DNA from: Myxococcales bacterium
GTDB taxonomy: Bacteria > Myxococcota_A > Polyangia > Polyangiales > Polyangiaceae
Assembly: GCA_016794345.1 (NCBI GenBank)
Contig: JAEUKE010000207.1
Coordinates: 1-64,000 of the forward strand
Direction of reading: 5' to 3'
Length of the DNA: 64,000 nucleotides
The notes under the pieces are model-generated. The model made no database searches, was not told the DNA's origin, and worked only from the letters and a program-made list of their open reading frames with translations. Shown here piece after piece: positions 1-8,644 of this stretch (the stretch's first letter is position 1; each line of letters opens with the position of its first letter). Made by a program: the position numbers and the translations under genes.

Positions 1-16
1 CTCCCTCCCAGGATGG

Positions 17-117
17 CAGCGTGCAGACGTGCACACCTCTGCACGCTGCCCAGCCCAGGAAAACGCCGCCGCCCAGGGTCCTCCCCGCCGTGCAGACGTG
101 CACACCTCTGCACGCTG
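17..117. repeat. Two copies of a 28-nt dyad repeat
   Basis: An identical 28-nt sequence occurs at 21-48 and 90-117, 69 nt apart. Each copy is a nested dyad: GTGCAG, then an inner GTGCAC, then CTGCAC. In the first copy the outer arms extend to CAGCGTGCAG (17-26) and CTGCACGCTG (39-48), a perfect 10-bp stem. The second copy has 7-bp arms (89-95 and 108-114). The two copies lie downstream of the ceramidase-like gene, at the window edge, so more copies may exist to the left. The 41-nt spacer and only two copies do not establish a CRISPR array. The function is unknown; a structured dispersed repeat or a tandem protein-binding site are both possible. Confidence 0.7.
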
Positions 118-212
118 GAAGAAAATCTTCGAGCCCCCCCCACCGTTTCGACGCAACTGGCGCGCGCTCGTGCGGCCATGGGTTGGCGAGGCACCGATGG
201 CGGCGAGCGCCG

Positions 213-1859
213 CTACTTCGCGCTCTGCATCCCCGAGAACTCGGCGCTGATCCGGGCCGCGGTGTCAGCGCCCAGCGAGTTCTGCTCGCCGTATTGGGGG
301 CTCTCCGTCTCGCCGTAGGCGAAGGGCTTGTTCTGGTCCCACTGCGTCTTCGGCAGGATGTAGCCGAGGGCATCGTTCGCGTTGTTGATGACGACCGGGA
401 CCACCCCGCCCGGGAGCAGCGCCATGAGCGGCGTCTCTGGGGACGCGTCGGGGAAATCCCCGCCCTCGGGCCGCTCGATGTAAGAGCCGCCGTCGGGCTT
501 CACGAGCCAGAGCTCCGGGTAGAGCTCCCCCGGAACCGTCGCGATGGCGAGCGGCCCGATCCGGATGACGCCGACCTCGGTCTGCACCGCGACGACCTGA
601 TCGAGCAGGTTGCCGGGCGTGAGCGCGGCGAGGTCCTCCTCCCCGAGCGGCTTGCCCGTCTCGACGAAGAACAGGTTGCGCGGCAAGACGCCGATCCAGA
701 AGGCCAGCGCGAGGGCGCCGTTCGTCGTCGTGAGCAAGAAGGCCCGCCGGCGTAGCTCGAGCTCGAGCGAATCGCCGGGGAGGTCGCGAGCGTCCTCGCT
801 CTCGAGCGCAGAGGCGACGGCGACCGCGGCTCCGCGACCGATGTACTCCGCGCGCTCCCAGGTGCCCTGCGGACACGTCTCGGTGCCCTCTTCCGTCGGG
901 CACCCGGTGACGCCGATCGTCGTCGAGAGGCCCCCGAGCGATCCGCTGAAGAAGACGGCGACCGCAGACGGGTATCGCACCTCGAGCTCGTCGCGGAGGA
1001 AGTGCGCGTAGTCCGACGTGATGAGCGTGTTGTCCGAGCCGAGCGCCTCCGGGTGGTTGCCCCAGAACACGGCGTTGGCCAGCGGCGAGCCCGTCGCCGC
1101 GTCACGGAGCTGCAGGACGGTGAGCGCCTGATCGAGCACCTCGGGCAGGCGCGTGTCGTTCACCAGCTCCGGGGCCTGGGTCACCGCGAGCCGCGCCGAG
1201 GCCGGGCGCGCGTTGTCGCTCGCCTCCTTCAGCGCCTCCACCGTCCGGGCGACGATGACCTCGTCCACGTAGGTCGGGTCGTAGCCCGACACCACCGGGT
1301 TCTCGCCCCAGATGCCCATCGTGTCCGGGCCCTCGTGGGTGTGGGTCGTCGAGACCACGATCTGGTCGAGGTCGAGACCTGCGGCCTGCGCGGCGAGCCG
1401 TATCCTGACCACATCGTCATGAAAGAAGCCGACGAGATCGAGCGCGACCATCCCGATCGCGAGGTCTCCCTTCTTGAGGACGATCACGCGGGACCACACG
1501 TCGTCGTGGACTCCGACGGCCGCTCGCCCGGGGCTGAAGCCCGCGAGCCACACGCCGTCCCACGCGCCGTTGCCGTTCACGTCGTCGTACGGCTCCGCGC
1601 CGTCCTGAACGCCGTTTGCGTTCGAGTCGGTCCAAGTCTCGATCGTGGGGGTGATGGGCCGCGCCGCGGCCCCGGCGAGCAGATCGCCCGCTGCCGACTC
1701 ACATCCCGGGCTGCCCGGGCAGATCAGGTCCGGCACCCGGCCGCTCTCGTCGACGACCGGGGGAGGCGCCTCGAGGCCTGCCGGCTCGATCGTCTCGTCC
1801 GGGCACGCCGTCGAGGCACAGGCCAGCGAAGCCACAAGCGCGATCCGTTTCGACCTCAT
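213..1859 (-). CDS. Neutral/alkaline ceramidase-like lipoprotein
   Basis: 548 aa. The N-terminus has a short signal with two possible lipobox cysteines (SLAC at 11-14, STAC at 16-19), so the protein is probably membrane-anchored outside the cytoplasm. A Ca-binding-like, Asp/Asn-rich stretch (DSNANGVQDG and DVNGNGAWDG) precedes the catalytic-type domain. The segment VVSTTHTHEGPDTMG is typical of the N-terminal domain of neutral/alkaline ceramidases, where such histidines bind zinc. Ceramidases hydrolyse the amide bond of ceramide, but many bacterial members have untested substrates. The usual C-terminal Ig-like domain is short or absent. The gene reads away from the aspS pair, with only 41 bp between it and the preceding small lipoprotein gene, so co-transcription is possible. 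Family assignment is good; the substrate is inferred. Confidence 0.82.
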   Translation of the reverse strand: MRSKRIALVASLACASTACPDETIEPAGLEAPPPVVDESGRVPDLICPGSPGCESAAGDLLAGAAARPITPTIETWTDSNANGVQDGAEPYDDVNGNGAWDGVWLAGFSPGRAAVGVHDDVWSRVIVLKKGDLAIGMVALDLVGFFHDDVVRIRLAAQAAGLDLDQIVVSTTHTHEGPDTMGIWGENPVVSGYDPTYVDEVIVARTVEALKEASDNARPASARLAVTQAPELVNDTRLPEVLDQALTVLQLRDAATGSPLANAVFWGNHPEALGSDNTLITSDYAHFLRDELEVRYPSAVAVFFSGSLGGLSTTIGVTGCPTEEGTETCPQGTWERAEYIGRGAAVAVASALESEDARDLPGDSLELELRRRAFLLTTTNGALALAFWIGVLPRNLFFVETGKPLGEEDLAALTPGNLLDQVVAVQTEVGVIRIGPLAIATVPGELYPELWLVKPDGGSYIERPEGGDFPDASPETPLMALLPGGVVPVVINNANDALGYILPKTQWDQNKPFAYGETESPQYGEQNSLGADTAARISAEFSGMQSAK

Positions 1860-1900
1860 CAGCTCTCCTCGCGCTCCGCTCGAGCGCCTCGACTTCGTTG

Positions 1901-2236
1901 TCAGTCGTTGCCCTCCGGGCAGATCGCGTCACCGCGCGCGTACGCGGCGAGCGCCTTCTCGCAGACGCCGCCCACCTCCGCCGAGCCGTCTTCGTATCCG
2001 GGAGGCGCCTCGCACTGCGCCGTCACGAAGTAGTCGCCGCTCTCGAGCGATCGGAAGCACCGCACGCCTTCACACGTGCCTTCCGCCTCGCCCTCGATCA
2101 CGTCGAGCACGCCCTCCTCGTCGAGGCAGTCCTCCGCCTCGTGGTAGAGCTGGCCCTTCAGGGGATAGGTGATGAGGGCCTCGCCGCACGAAGCGGCGAG
2201 GCCCACGAGGACGAGGGACAGCGCGCCTCGCCTCAC
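1901..2236 (-). CDS. Small cysteine-containing lipoprotein coupled to aspS
   Basis: 111 aa, starting at a GTG whose last two bases overlap the aspS stop codon (GTGA, 2233-2236), so it is probably translated by coupling with aspS. The N-terminus VRRGALSLVLVGLAASC is a lipoprotein signal with cysteine 17 as the likely lipidated residue. Further cysteines (about six, including a GTCEGVRCF segment) suggest disulfides outside the cytoplasm. No known domain is recognised. An earlier in-frame start inside aspS is rejected because that part of the frame is only an aspS shadow and lacks a signal peptide. Confidence 0.72.
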   Translation of the reverse strand: MRRGALSLVLVGLAASCGEALITYPLKGQLYHEAEDCLDEEGVLDVIEGEAEGTCEGVRCFRSLESGDYFVTAQCEAPPGYEDGSAEVGGVCEKALAAYARGDAICPEGND

Positions 2237-4128
2237 ACCGACTTGATCTTCAGCTCGGCGAGCTGAGCGGCCTCGACCGCCACCGGCGCGCCGGTCATGA
2301 GGTCGGTCGCCTGGTTGCTCTTGGGGAACGGGATGACGTCGCGAAGCGTTTGCGCGTTCGCGAGCAACATGGACAGGCGGTCCATGCCGAGCGCGATGCC
2401 GCCGTGCGGCGGAGCGCCGCTCTTGAGCGCGTCGAGCAGGAAGCCGAACTTCGCCTGCGCGTCCTCGTCCTTGATGCCGAGCACGGCGAAGACCCGCCTC
2501 TGCACTTCCGGGTCGTGGAGGCGCACCGAGCCGCCGCCGATCTCGAACCCGTTGAGGACGAGGTCGTAGCGGTAACACTCGACGCGCGCCGGATCCTGCT
2601 CGAGCAGCGGGATGTGCTCGTCGATCGGGCGCGTGAAGGCGTGGTGAGCGGCCGCGAAGGTGTTCGTCTCCTCGTCGTACTCGAAGAGGGGCGGGTTGGT
2701 GACCCAGAGGAAGCTCCACTTGTTGCCGTGGCCGTACTCCGGGATGAGCCCCATGCGCTTGGCGACGTCGCCGCGGAGGCGGGCCATGACCGTGTGCACG
2801 ACCGACTCCTTGCCGAACTGCAGGCAGATGATGTCGCCCGGCTTCGCGCCACACGCCGCGTTGATCGCGAGGCGCAGCTCGTTCGTGATCGACTTCGCGA
2901 ACGGAGACTGCGTCCAGCTGCCGTCGTCGGCGAGCTTGGCGCGGGCGAGGCCGCGGAAGCCCTTGATCTCGCGCAGGCCCTTCTCGAGCTCCTCGAGCTG
3001 CGGGCGCGACAGGTTCGCCGAGGCCGGGATGACGATGGCCTTCACGATCTCGGGCTTGATATCCATCCGCAGCGCGCCGGACTTGTATTTGTCGGCGAGC
3101 TCCACCCAGAAGGGCACGCCGCCGCCGCCGTGCTCGAGCACGACGTCCGTCAGATCGACGTGCGGCAGGTCGAAGCGCATGTCGGGCTTGTCGCTGCCGT
3201 ACTTGCCCATCGCCTCGGCGTAGGGCATCTCCGGGAAGCGGCCGCTCGGGTAGAGCGTGTGCAGATCGAGGCCGAGCGCCTCCTTGAAGATCGCGAAGAC
3301 GAGGCCCTCGATGAGGCGGAAGATCTCGTCCTGGTTCGTGAACGAGAGCTCGATATCGATCTGCGTGAACTCGGGCTGCCGGTCGAGGCGCGAGTCCTCG
3401 TCACGGAAGCATTTGACGATCTGGAAGTAGCGGTCGAAGCCCGCCACCATGAAGAGCTGCTTGTAGAGCTGCGGGCTCTCCGCCAGGGCGAAGAACTTCC
3501 CGGGGGCCATGCGGGCCGGCACGAGGAAGTTTCGCGCGCCGCCCGGCGTGTACTTCACCAGGTACGGGGTCTCGAGCTCGAGGCAGCCCTGGCCCGAGAG
3601 GTAGTTGCGCGTCGCCTGGTTGATGCGGTGGCGCGTGAGGAGCGTCTTCTGGAGCGAGGTGCGCCGCAGGTCGACGTACCGCTTCTCGAGGCGGATCTCC
3701 TCGCGGGTGTCGATCTCGTCGGTCACCTCGAACGGCGGCGTCTCCGCCTTGTTGAAGATCGTCGACTCGATGACGAGGACCTCGATGTCACCGGTCGGGA
3801 TCTTCGGGTTCTTGTTGCCTCCGCGCGAGACCACGAGGCCGCGGATGCCGATGACCCACTCGCTCCGCATCTGCTCGGCCTGGTTGTGGGCGGCCTGCAC
3901 CTGCTCCAGCGAGGCGTGTGAGGCCAGCTGCGGGTGCTTCTGCGCGTAGTCCCGGTCGAAGACGATCTGGGTGATCCCGGTGCGGTCTCGCAGATCGACG
4001 AAGACGCAGCCGCCGTGATCGCGCCGCGACGCGACCCAGCCGAAGAGAACCACAACCTTGCCCTCGTCGCTTGCGCGGAGCTCGCCGCACCGATGGGTGC
4101 GCTTGAGCTCGTCGATGAATCGGCTCAC
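2233..4128 (-). CDS. aspS: Aspartyl-tRNA synthetase, bacterial type
   Basis: 631 aa, slightly longer than the usual ~590. Order: N-terminal OB-fold anticodon-binding domain (GWVASRRDHGG at 30-40), class II catalytic core with motif 2 (FRDED), the inserted bacterial GAD domain, and C-terminal motif 3 (GIALGMDRLSMLL). It charges tRNA with aspartate in the cytoplasm. The His in RRDHGG (H38) is the residue found in non-discriminating AspRS enzymes such as that of Pseudomonas aeruginosa, so this enzyme may also make Asp-tRNA-Asn for GatCAB; that is inference from one position. The gene is the first of a two-gene unit with the small lipoprotein. A palindromic element lies just upstream, at 4147-4169. 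Confidence 0.97.
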   Translation of the reverse strand: MSRFIDELKRTHRCGELRASDEGKVVVLFGWVASRRDHGGCVFVDLRDRTGITQIVFDRDYAQKHPQLASHASLEQVQAAHNQAEQMRSEWVIGIRGLVVSRGGNKNPKIPTGDIEVLVIESTIFNKAETPPFEVTDEIDTREEIRLEKRYVDLRRTSLQKTLLTRHRINQATRNYLSGQGCLELETPYLVKYTPGGARNFLVPARMAPGKFFALAESPQLYKQLFMVAGFDRYFQIVKCFRDEDSRLDRQPEFTQIDIELSFTNQDEIFRLIEGLVFAIFKEALGLDLHTLYPSGRFPEMPYAEAMGKYGSDKPDMRFDLPHVDLTDVVLEHGGGGVPFWVELADKYKSGALRMDIKPEIVKAIVIPASANLSRPQLEELEKGLREIKGFRGLARAKLADDGSWTQSPFAKSITNELRLAINAACGAKPGDIICLQFGKESVVHTVMARLRGDVAKRMGLIPEYGHGNKWSFLWVTNPPLFEYDEETNTFAAAHHAFTRPIDEHIPLLEQDPARVECYRYDLVLNGFEIGGGSVRLHDPEVQRRVFAVLGIKDEDAQAKFGFLLDALKSGAPPHGGIALGMDRLSMLLANAQTLRDVIPFPKSNQATDLMTGAPVAVEAAQLAELKIKSV

Positions 4129-4146
4129 GTTACCTTTCCTCTTCCT

Positions 4147-4169
4147 CCCCCCTCACGACGTGAGGGGGG
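4147..4169. repeat. Palindromic C6/G6 element, copy A
   Basis: CCCCCCTCACG (4147-4157) and CGTGAGGGGGG (4159-4169) form an 11-bp dyad around a single A, followed by a second G-run and AGAAATAGCAGC. The same architecture recurs at 28108-28130 and 63382-63406. Here it lies 19 bp upstream of aspS, in the divergent spacer 4129-4361. That spacer otherwise holds no recognisable gene. Confidence 0.8.
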
Positions 4170-4361
4170 CCGGGGGGGAGAAATAGCAGCAACCGCCCTC
4201 CAGTCCGGTTCGGGCGGCAGTCTTTCCTCATCGCGTCTAACCCGAACGACGCTCCCGCGTCGAGCATCTGACCTGCGGCGCCGGACCGCGCCCGCCCAGG
4301 ATGACGGGAACTTGGCCGACAGGCACGCGCACAAGTAGGCCAGTCCGTCAGGGAAAACCAG

Positions 4362-6245
4362 GTGTCCGTACGCCCGTCAGCTGCCGAGCGATTGAGCCGG
4401 GTCGTCGCCTGGGCCCTGCCTTTCGGCCTCGCGGCCGTGCGCTGCTCGCCGTTTGCTCAGTGGCGGGGTGACGGCGCGGCCCTCCGGGACATCGCCCTGG
4501 TGCCCATGGGGCTCGGAGGTGGGGTCTCGACCGTGCTCTCCCAGGTGGCCGCCTACGCGCCGCTCGGGTCGAAGTCGTTCCGCACCTCCCTCGTCGCGGC
4601 CGTCGCCCTGGGGATCGCCGGCAAGGCGCTCTACTCCATCGCGCTCCGGATGCTTCGGGCTCTGCAGCCTGCGGACGCGCCGTCGCGCTTCACGGCCCCG
4701 CTGCTCGCAGCGCTCGCCTCGCTCACGGCGACGATGACGCCCCTCTACCAGGAGGAGGCCACCGTCGGGGGCGGCGCCGTCGTCGCGGTCGCCCTGGCGC
4801 TCGGGGCGATCGCCCTCGCCTTCTCGGCGTTCACCGATCGCGACACGGACCGTCCGATGGCGCGGATCGTCGGCGCGGCCTTCCTCGCGGGAGCCGCGGC
4901 CGCGGAGCGCCCATGGGTCGGCGCGGCGGCCGGGCTCGCGCTCGTGGTCGGGCTCGTGCTCTTGCGCGCCATCCCCGGCGTGCCGCGTGTCTTCGTCCCC
5001 TGGCGTGTGTTCGGCAAAGCGCTCGGGGCCTCGATCACCGGAGCGCTCGTCTTCGCCCTGCCGAGCGTGCTCCGCGGGATCGCGCCGAAGAGCGTGCTCG
5101 CGCTCGGCGGCGTCTGGCGCGCCGCGCCCCCGCCGATTCCGGCGCTGGACGACACGCCGCGATTCGTCGACGCGTTCACGGATCAGATCGGCTTCATCCC
5201 GCTGGGCCTCGCCGTCTTCGGTTCGATCCTCCTCGTCGCCAAGCCGAGCGGCCGCTTGCTCGCGCTGGTTCCGCTGTCGGTGGTCGGGCTCGACATCGTC
5301 GTCCGCGCCTCGCTCGGGAGCACGCCGGGGACGGTCGGGGTACGCCTCTTGGCCATCGGCGGCCTCGCTTGCGCGTCGACCGCGGGCCTCTTCGCAGGCG
5401 CCGGGATGTTGGTCCGGTTTCGCGTGCCGTTCGCCCGCCCGAGCGCCGCGCTCCTCGTGGCCTTCCACGCGACGCTGGTCGCGCTCATCACCGAGACCGC
5501 GAGCGCGCGAGCCGACCGGGTAGCGCAGCGTGGAGCCGATGGGCTGACGGACATCGGCCTCGATGGCCTGCCGCCTTCCTCGGCCGTCCTCGCCGGCTCT
5601 CCTCACTGGGTCTGGCGCCTCACGGTCGCGCAGATGATCGAAGGACGCAGGCCCGACGTCCTGGTCATTCCTCGTTCGCTCGTCGCGCGGGGCCGCGTCG
5701 CCATCGAGCTGCTCGCGCGCGAGCCGGTCACCGAGCCGCTCTTCCGCACGCTCGCCCTGACCGGCACGAGCGACGAGGCGAGCCTCGCCGCGCTCTCGGA
5801 CAAGAGGCCACTTTTCCTGGAGCTCGATCGCGGCTGGACGGAGCGCGTGACGTCTCACCTCAGCCTGGACGGCGCCTGGCTCCGCTTCCGGACCGATCCG
5901 CCGAGCAAGACCGACCGGCGAGCGCGAGCGGACGTCGCGCTCGCCGCGGTCGGAGCCGAGTTCCCCCTCGCCGAGATCGCGCTCCTCGACACCGACACGC
6001 GGTTCGTCCTGGGCTCGGCTCTCCGGGCGCAGGCGAAGGTGCTGCTCCGGCAAGGAGACGCCGAGACCGCGGGCCGCGCGCTCCTCTGCGCGGGCGGCAG
6101 CGCGACCGAGCACGCCACGACCGAAGGCGGCAGCTACGACATCCTCTTCGCCACCGCCGTCGCGCGGCTACCGGTCGTCAAGCACCTGAACGATCGCAAG
6201 GTCGACCGCACGAGCGCCGCGCCGCAGAAGCCGCGGCAGCGCTGA
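4362..6245 (+). CDS. Polytopic membrane protein, DUF2723-like
   Basis: 627 aa, GTG start. About ten hydrophobic segments fill residues 15-390. A soluble C-terminal part of about 230 residues follows, containing SSAVLAGSPHWVWRL and RRPDVLVIPRSLVARG. Short hydrophilic loops between helices, and a tail that reads like the soluble part of DUF2723 proteins (a GT-C glycosyltransferase-type fold), suggest an inner-membrane protein that might transfer or flip a sugar. The diagnostic acidic residues of a GT-C enzyme are not certain, so no reaction is claimed. It is divergent from aspS and ends 3 bp before the convergent lipoprotein gene. Confidence 0.85.
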   Translation: MSVRPSAAERLSRVVAWALPFGLAAVRCSPFAQWRGDGAALRDIALVPMGLGGGVSTVLSQVAAYAPLGSKSFRTSLVAAVALGIAGKALYSIALRMLRALQPADAPSRFTAPLLAALASLTATMTPLYQEEATVGGGAVVAVALALGAIALAFSAFTDRDTDRPMARIVGAAFLAGAAAAERPWVGAAAGLALVVGLVLLRAIPGVPRVFVPWRVFGKALGASITGALVFALPSVLRGIAPKSVLALGGVWRAAPPPIPALDDTPRFVDAFTDQIGFIPLGLAVFGSILLVAKPSGRLLALVPLSVVGLDIVVRASLGSTPGTVGVRLLAIGGLACASTAGLFAGAGMLVRFRVPFARPSAALLVAFHATLVALITETASARADRVAQRGADGLTDIGLDGLPPSSAVLAGSPHWVWRLTVAQMIEGRRPDVLVIPRSLVARGRVAIELLAREPVTEPLFRTLALTGTSDEASLAALSDKRPLFLELDRGWTERVTSHLSLDGAWLRFRTDPPSKTDRRARADVALAAVGAEFPLAEIALLDTDTRFVLGSALRAQAKVLLRQGDAETAGRALLCAGGSATEHATTEGGSYDILFATAVARLPVVKHLNDRKVDRTSAAPQKPRQR

Positions 6246-6248
6246 CGA

Positions 6249-7670
6249 TCAGGGCAAGCGCGTCTTGTAGAGGTAGCCGACTCCGGCGACATCGGCGTCC
6301 GGGATCGAGCCGCTGTCCGCGAGATCGAGCCGACCGCAGAAATAGTGTCCGGAGACAAGGACAGTTCCGTCATTCCCGAGCCGGCGAACGGAGGTGACGG
6401 AGGAGAACGAACAAGCCTCGTTGCCCGCAACAGGGAAGACGCTGGCTCGCTCGAGCGCGGAGGCCCCGCCCGACATCTCGCCCACGAACCCGAAACGCAT
6501 GCCGCAATCGGCGCACTCCACACCGGGGAAGCTCCCCGTGCCGTCTCCGCCGACCAGAAAAGGCCCATCTTCGCCGCCGCCCGAGACGGAGTTGAACCAG
6601 GTGTAGTGGGGGTCGACCGCCGTGCCGACAGCGAACTGGATCTGCGGCTCTGCCGGACCTTCGTCGCCGACGGCGACGGCGAAGCCCTCCGTGCCTGGTG
6701 GCAAGAACAGCCACGCAGCCCAGCCGAAGCGAGTGGGGAAGATGGACCGGTTCTCCGTCGCCTCTTCCTGGAACCCATCATCGGACGAGAGCCAGCTCCC
6801 GCCGAAGACCGGCTCCGCAGACATCATGGTGCTCACCGAGGAGCCAACGAACGCAAACGGGGCGCGTGCGGGGCATGTCCCGCCGCCGAGGCAGATGCCG
6901 GTCACGCGTAGCTGAGCGTCGGGCGTTCCGGCGAGCGCGACTCCGACAGCAGGGACCACGCCCGCTTCCGGACCGGCGGGCCCGAAGCGGAGCGCGAGCG
7001 TCCGGGCCCCTTGCCCCTGCCCGTTGAAGCTGACGTCTTGCCCGTTCATCCTGCAGGCGATCTCGGACGAGGGGTCCTGCACTTGAGCCGTGGCGAGGAG
7101 ATGCTCCCCCACCGAGACGGCGCTGGGGCGCGAGAAGGAGCTCTTCTCCGATACACACGCGACGCGCGCCCCGGTCGGACAGCCCGTGTCGTCCAGCGGG
7201 CTGCTGCGAGCGTTCTCGGGAGAGTCGACGCAGAGGTAGCTCCGCTTCGTGGAATCCGTCCGGGTCCAGGCCAGGAGAGGTTCGTCGCCACCGACCGAGA
7301 ACCGCGCCGAGGCGCCCTCCTGACACCCACCGAGGAAAGAGGTCTGCAGGCCGCAGAGGTCCTCCTCGTTCAACGAGCCGAGGACCAGGGAGGCTCCGTC
7401 CGGGACATCGGGGATACCCTCGACCAGATCCGCAGCGCAGCCGACGAACTGGACCTGCCTCTCTCCGAGCGGTTCGACGTCCGCCACCAACAGGCCGCGG
7501 AATGCCGCAAAGGGTGAGTCACCCACCCGGGAGCAATAGGGGTCGCCGGCGCCCGAGCCCCCGCTCCCACCCCCGCCGCCCACACCTTCGCGCTCGCCGA
7601 AGAGCAGCCCACACGACGCAGCCGTGAGGGCGAAGGAGCCGAGCGTGAACGAACGAAGCAAGAAGCGCAC
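6249..7670 (-). CDS. Large secreted lipoprotein of unknown function
   Basis: 473 aa from GTG at 7670; the signal MRFLLRSFTLGSFALTAASC decides this start, with Cys20 as the lipidation site. A Gly/Ser linker (GGGGGSGGSGAG) tethers a ~430-residue globular part rich in spaced cysteines (CVDSPENA, CPTGARVAC, CLGGGTCPA, CADCGMRF), consistent with several disulfides. No catalytic motif or family was recognised. Short-signal lipoproteins with Gly-rich tethers are common in myxobacterial envelopes. The gene is convergent with the upstream membrane-protein gene and 41 bp from the YqjE-like gene. Confidence 0.8.
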   Translation of the reverse strand: MRFLLRSFTLGSFALTAASCGLLFGEREGVGGGGGSGGSGAGDPYCSRVGDSPFAAFRGLLVADVEPLGERQVQFVGCAADLVEGIPDVPDGASLVLGSLNEEDLCGLQTSFLGGCQEGASARFSVGGDEPLLAWTRTDSTKRSYLCVDSPENARSSPLDDTGCPTGARVACVSEKSSFSRPSAVSVGEHLLATAQVQDPSSEIACRMNGQDVSFNGQGQGARTLALRFGPAGPEAGVVPAVGVALAGTPDAQLRVTGICLGGGTCPARAPFAFVGSSVSTMMSAEPVFGGSWLSSDDGFQEEATENRSIFPTRFGWAAWLFLPPGTEGFAVAVGDEGPAEPQIQFAVGTAVDPHYTWFNSVSGGGEDGPFLVGGDGTGSFPGVECADCGMRFGFVGEMSGGASALERASVFPVAGNEACSFSSVTSVRRLGNDGTVLVSGHYFCGRLDLADSGSIPDADVAGVGYLYKTRLP

Positions 7671-7711
7671 TGTGCTCGACTCTACGCGACCCCGCGCGCC
7701 CTCGCCAGGCG

Positions 7712-8113
7712 TCACGCTCCGCGGATGACGAGCGCCGCGCGCTTCAGCGTCGACCGGGTCTCGACCAGGACGGGAGCCGCGAGCCGAGCGCGCGCGGCCG
7801 TCAGGGCAAGGCCAGCCACGACGACATCGAGCGCGGCGACGGCGACGCAGCTCGCGGCCCAACCCCAGCGAAGGTGCTCTTGAATCACGAGCACCGCTGC
7901 CAGGTCGAGCAACAACAACGCCGGCGCGACGAGCGCGAGCGCGAGGACCAGGAGCACCGCGCCGGCGCCGATGCGAGAGATATCGCGCGACGCTTCGTCG
8001 CGCGCTCGGGACGCGTGCGCCGAGAGCAACACCTCGAGCGCACGAACCAGGCGCTCGATGGCCCCAACGCTGACGTTTCCGTCACGTTCCTGCGCGCGCT
8101 CTGCCTCGCTCAC
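7712..8113 (-). CDS. YqjE-like / phage-holin-superfamily-fold membrane protein
   Basis: 133 aa from GTG at 8113, overlapping the stop of the YqjD-like gene by 4 bp (GTGA). Two strong transmembrane segments (AGAVLLVLALALVAPALLLL and a following WGWAASCVAVAALDVVVAGLAL) sit between an amphipathic N-terminal helix and a charged tail. Length (E. coli YqjE is about 134 aa) and gene order after a YqjD/ElaB-like gene match the PF07332-type YqjE family. These are inner-membrane proteins; no lysis role is implied. Confidence 0.82.
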   Translation of the reverse strand: MSEAERAQERDGNVSVGAIERLVRALEVLLSAHASRARDEASRDISRIGAGAVLLVLALALVAPALLLLDLAAVLVIQEHLRWGWAASCVAVAALDVVVAGLALTAARARLAAPVLVETRSTLKRAALVIRGA

Positions 8114-8592
8114 CGCTGCCTCCGTCCGCCGTTCAGCCACAGCCCGAAGATGAGCCCGAGGCCGAGCGCGAAGAGCAGGCTCATCCACGGGCTCTTGTGG
8201 ACGCGGGACTCGGCGGCCGGGATGATCTTGGCGGAGACGCGCTTGGCTTCGTCTGCGGCAAACGCCTCGAGCCGCCGGACGGTCGCGATGATCTCGTCCA
8301 TCTGCTCGAGCGCAGGCTTTCGCGCCTCCGCCGGCGCCGCTGCGCCGTTCTCGCGCCGCTGGGGCTCGGCCTTTTCCGCGACGACGAGCAGCTCGCCCAG
8401 CTTCCGGCGCACCACGACGCGTGTTCGATCCGTGTGGTCGGCGACGAGGGCCACGACGCGATCGAAGTCACCTTCGGTCTCCGCGAGCGCCTTGTCGTCC
8501 AGGCCCGGCCACTCCTCGAGGATCAGCGGCGAGACGGCCGCGAAGGCGCGCTGGAAGGCGTCGGCGGCGGGCTCGATGCGGCTGGGCTCCAC
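8110..8592 (-). CDS. YqjD/ElaB-like (DUF883-type) protein with C-terminal membrane anchor
   Basis: 160 aa from GTG at 8592. Most of the protein is charged and helical, with many Glu/Arg/Ala heptads. It ends in a single hydrophobic helix and an Arg tail (SPWMSLLFALGLGLIFGLWLNGG), which is the layout of YqjD/ElaB proteins; in E. coli these tether ribosomes to the membrane in stationary phase. Similarity is by layout plus the C-terminal anchor, so the ribosome role is inference. It is co-transcribed and translationally coupled with the YqjE-like gene. Confidence 0.75.
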   Translation of the reverse strand: MEPSRIEPAADAFQRAFAAVSPLILEEWPGLDDKALAETEGDFDRVVALVADHTDRTRVVVRRKLGELLVVAEKAEPQRRENGAAAPAEARKPALEQMDEIIATVRRLEAFAADEAKRVSAKIIPAAESRVHKSPWMSLLFALGLGLIFGLWLNGGRRQR

Positions 8593-8644
8593 GGGTGAAT
8601 TGTCGCGCCGGACCTGCCGCCCTGTCGACTTCTCGGCCCGACCC

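Noticed and set aside
1..117. CRISPR array
   Set aside because: Only two copies, a 41-nt spacer and no cas gene in the window; the repeat is also a nested dyad.
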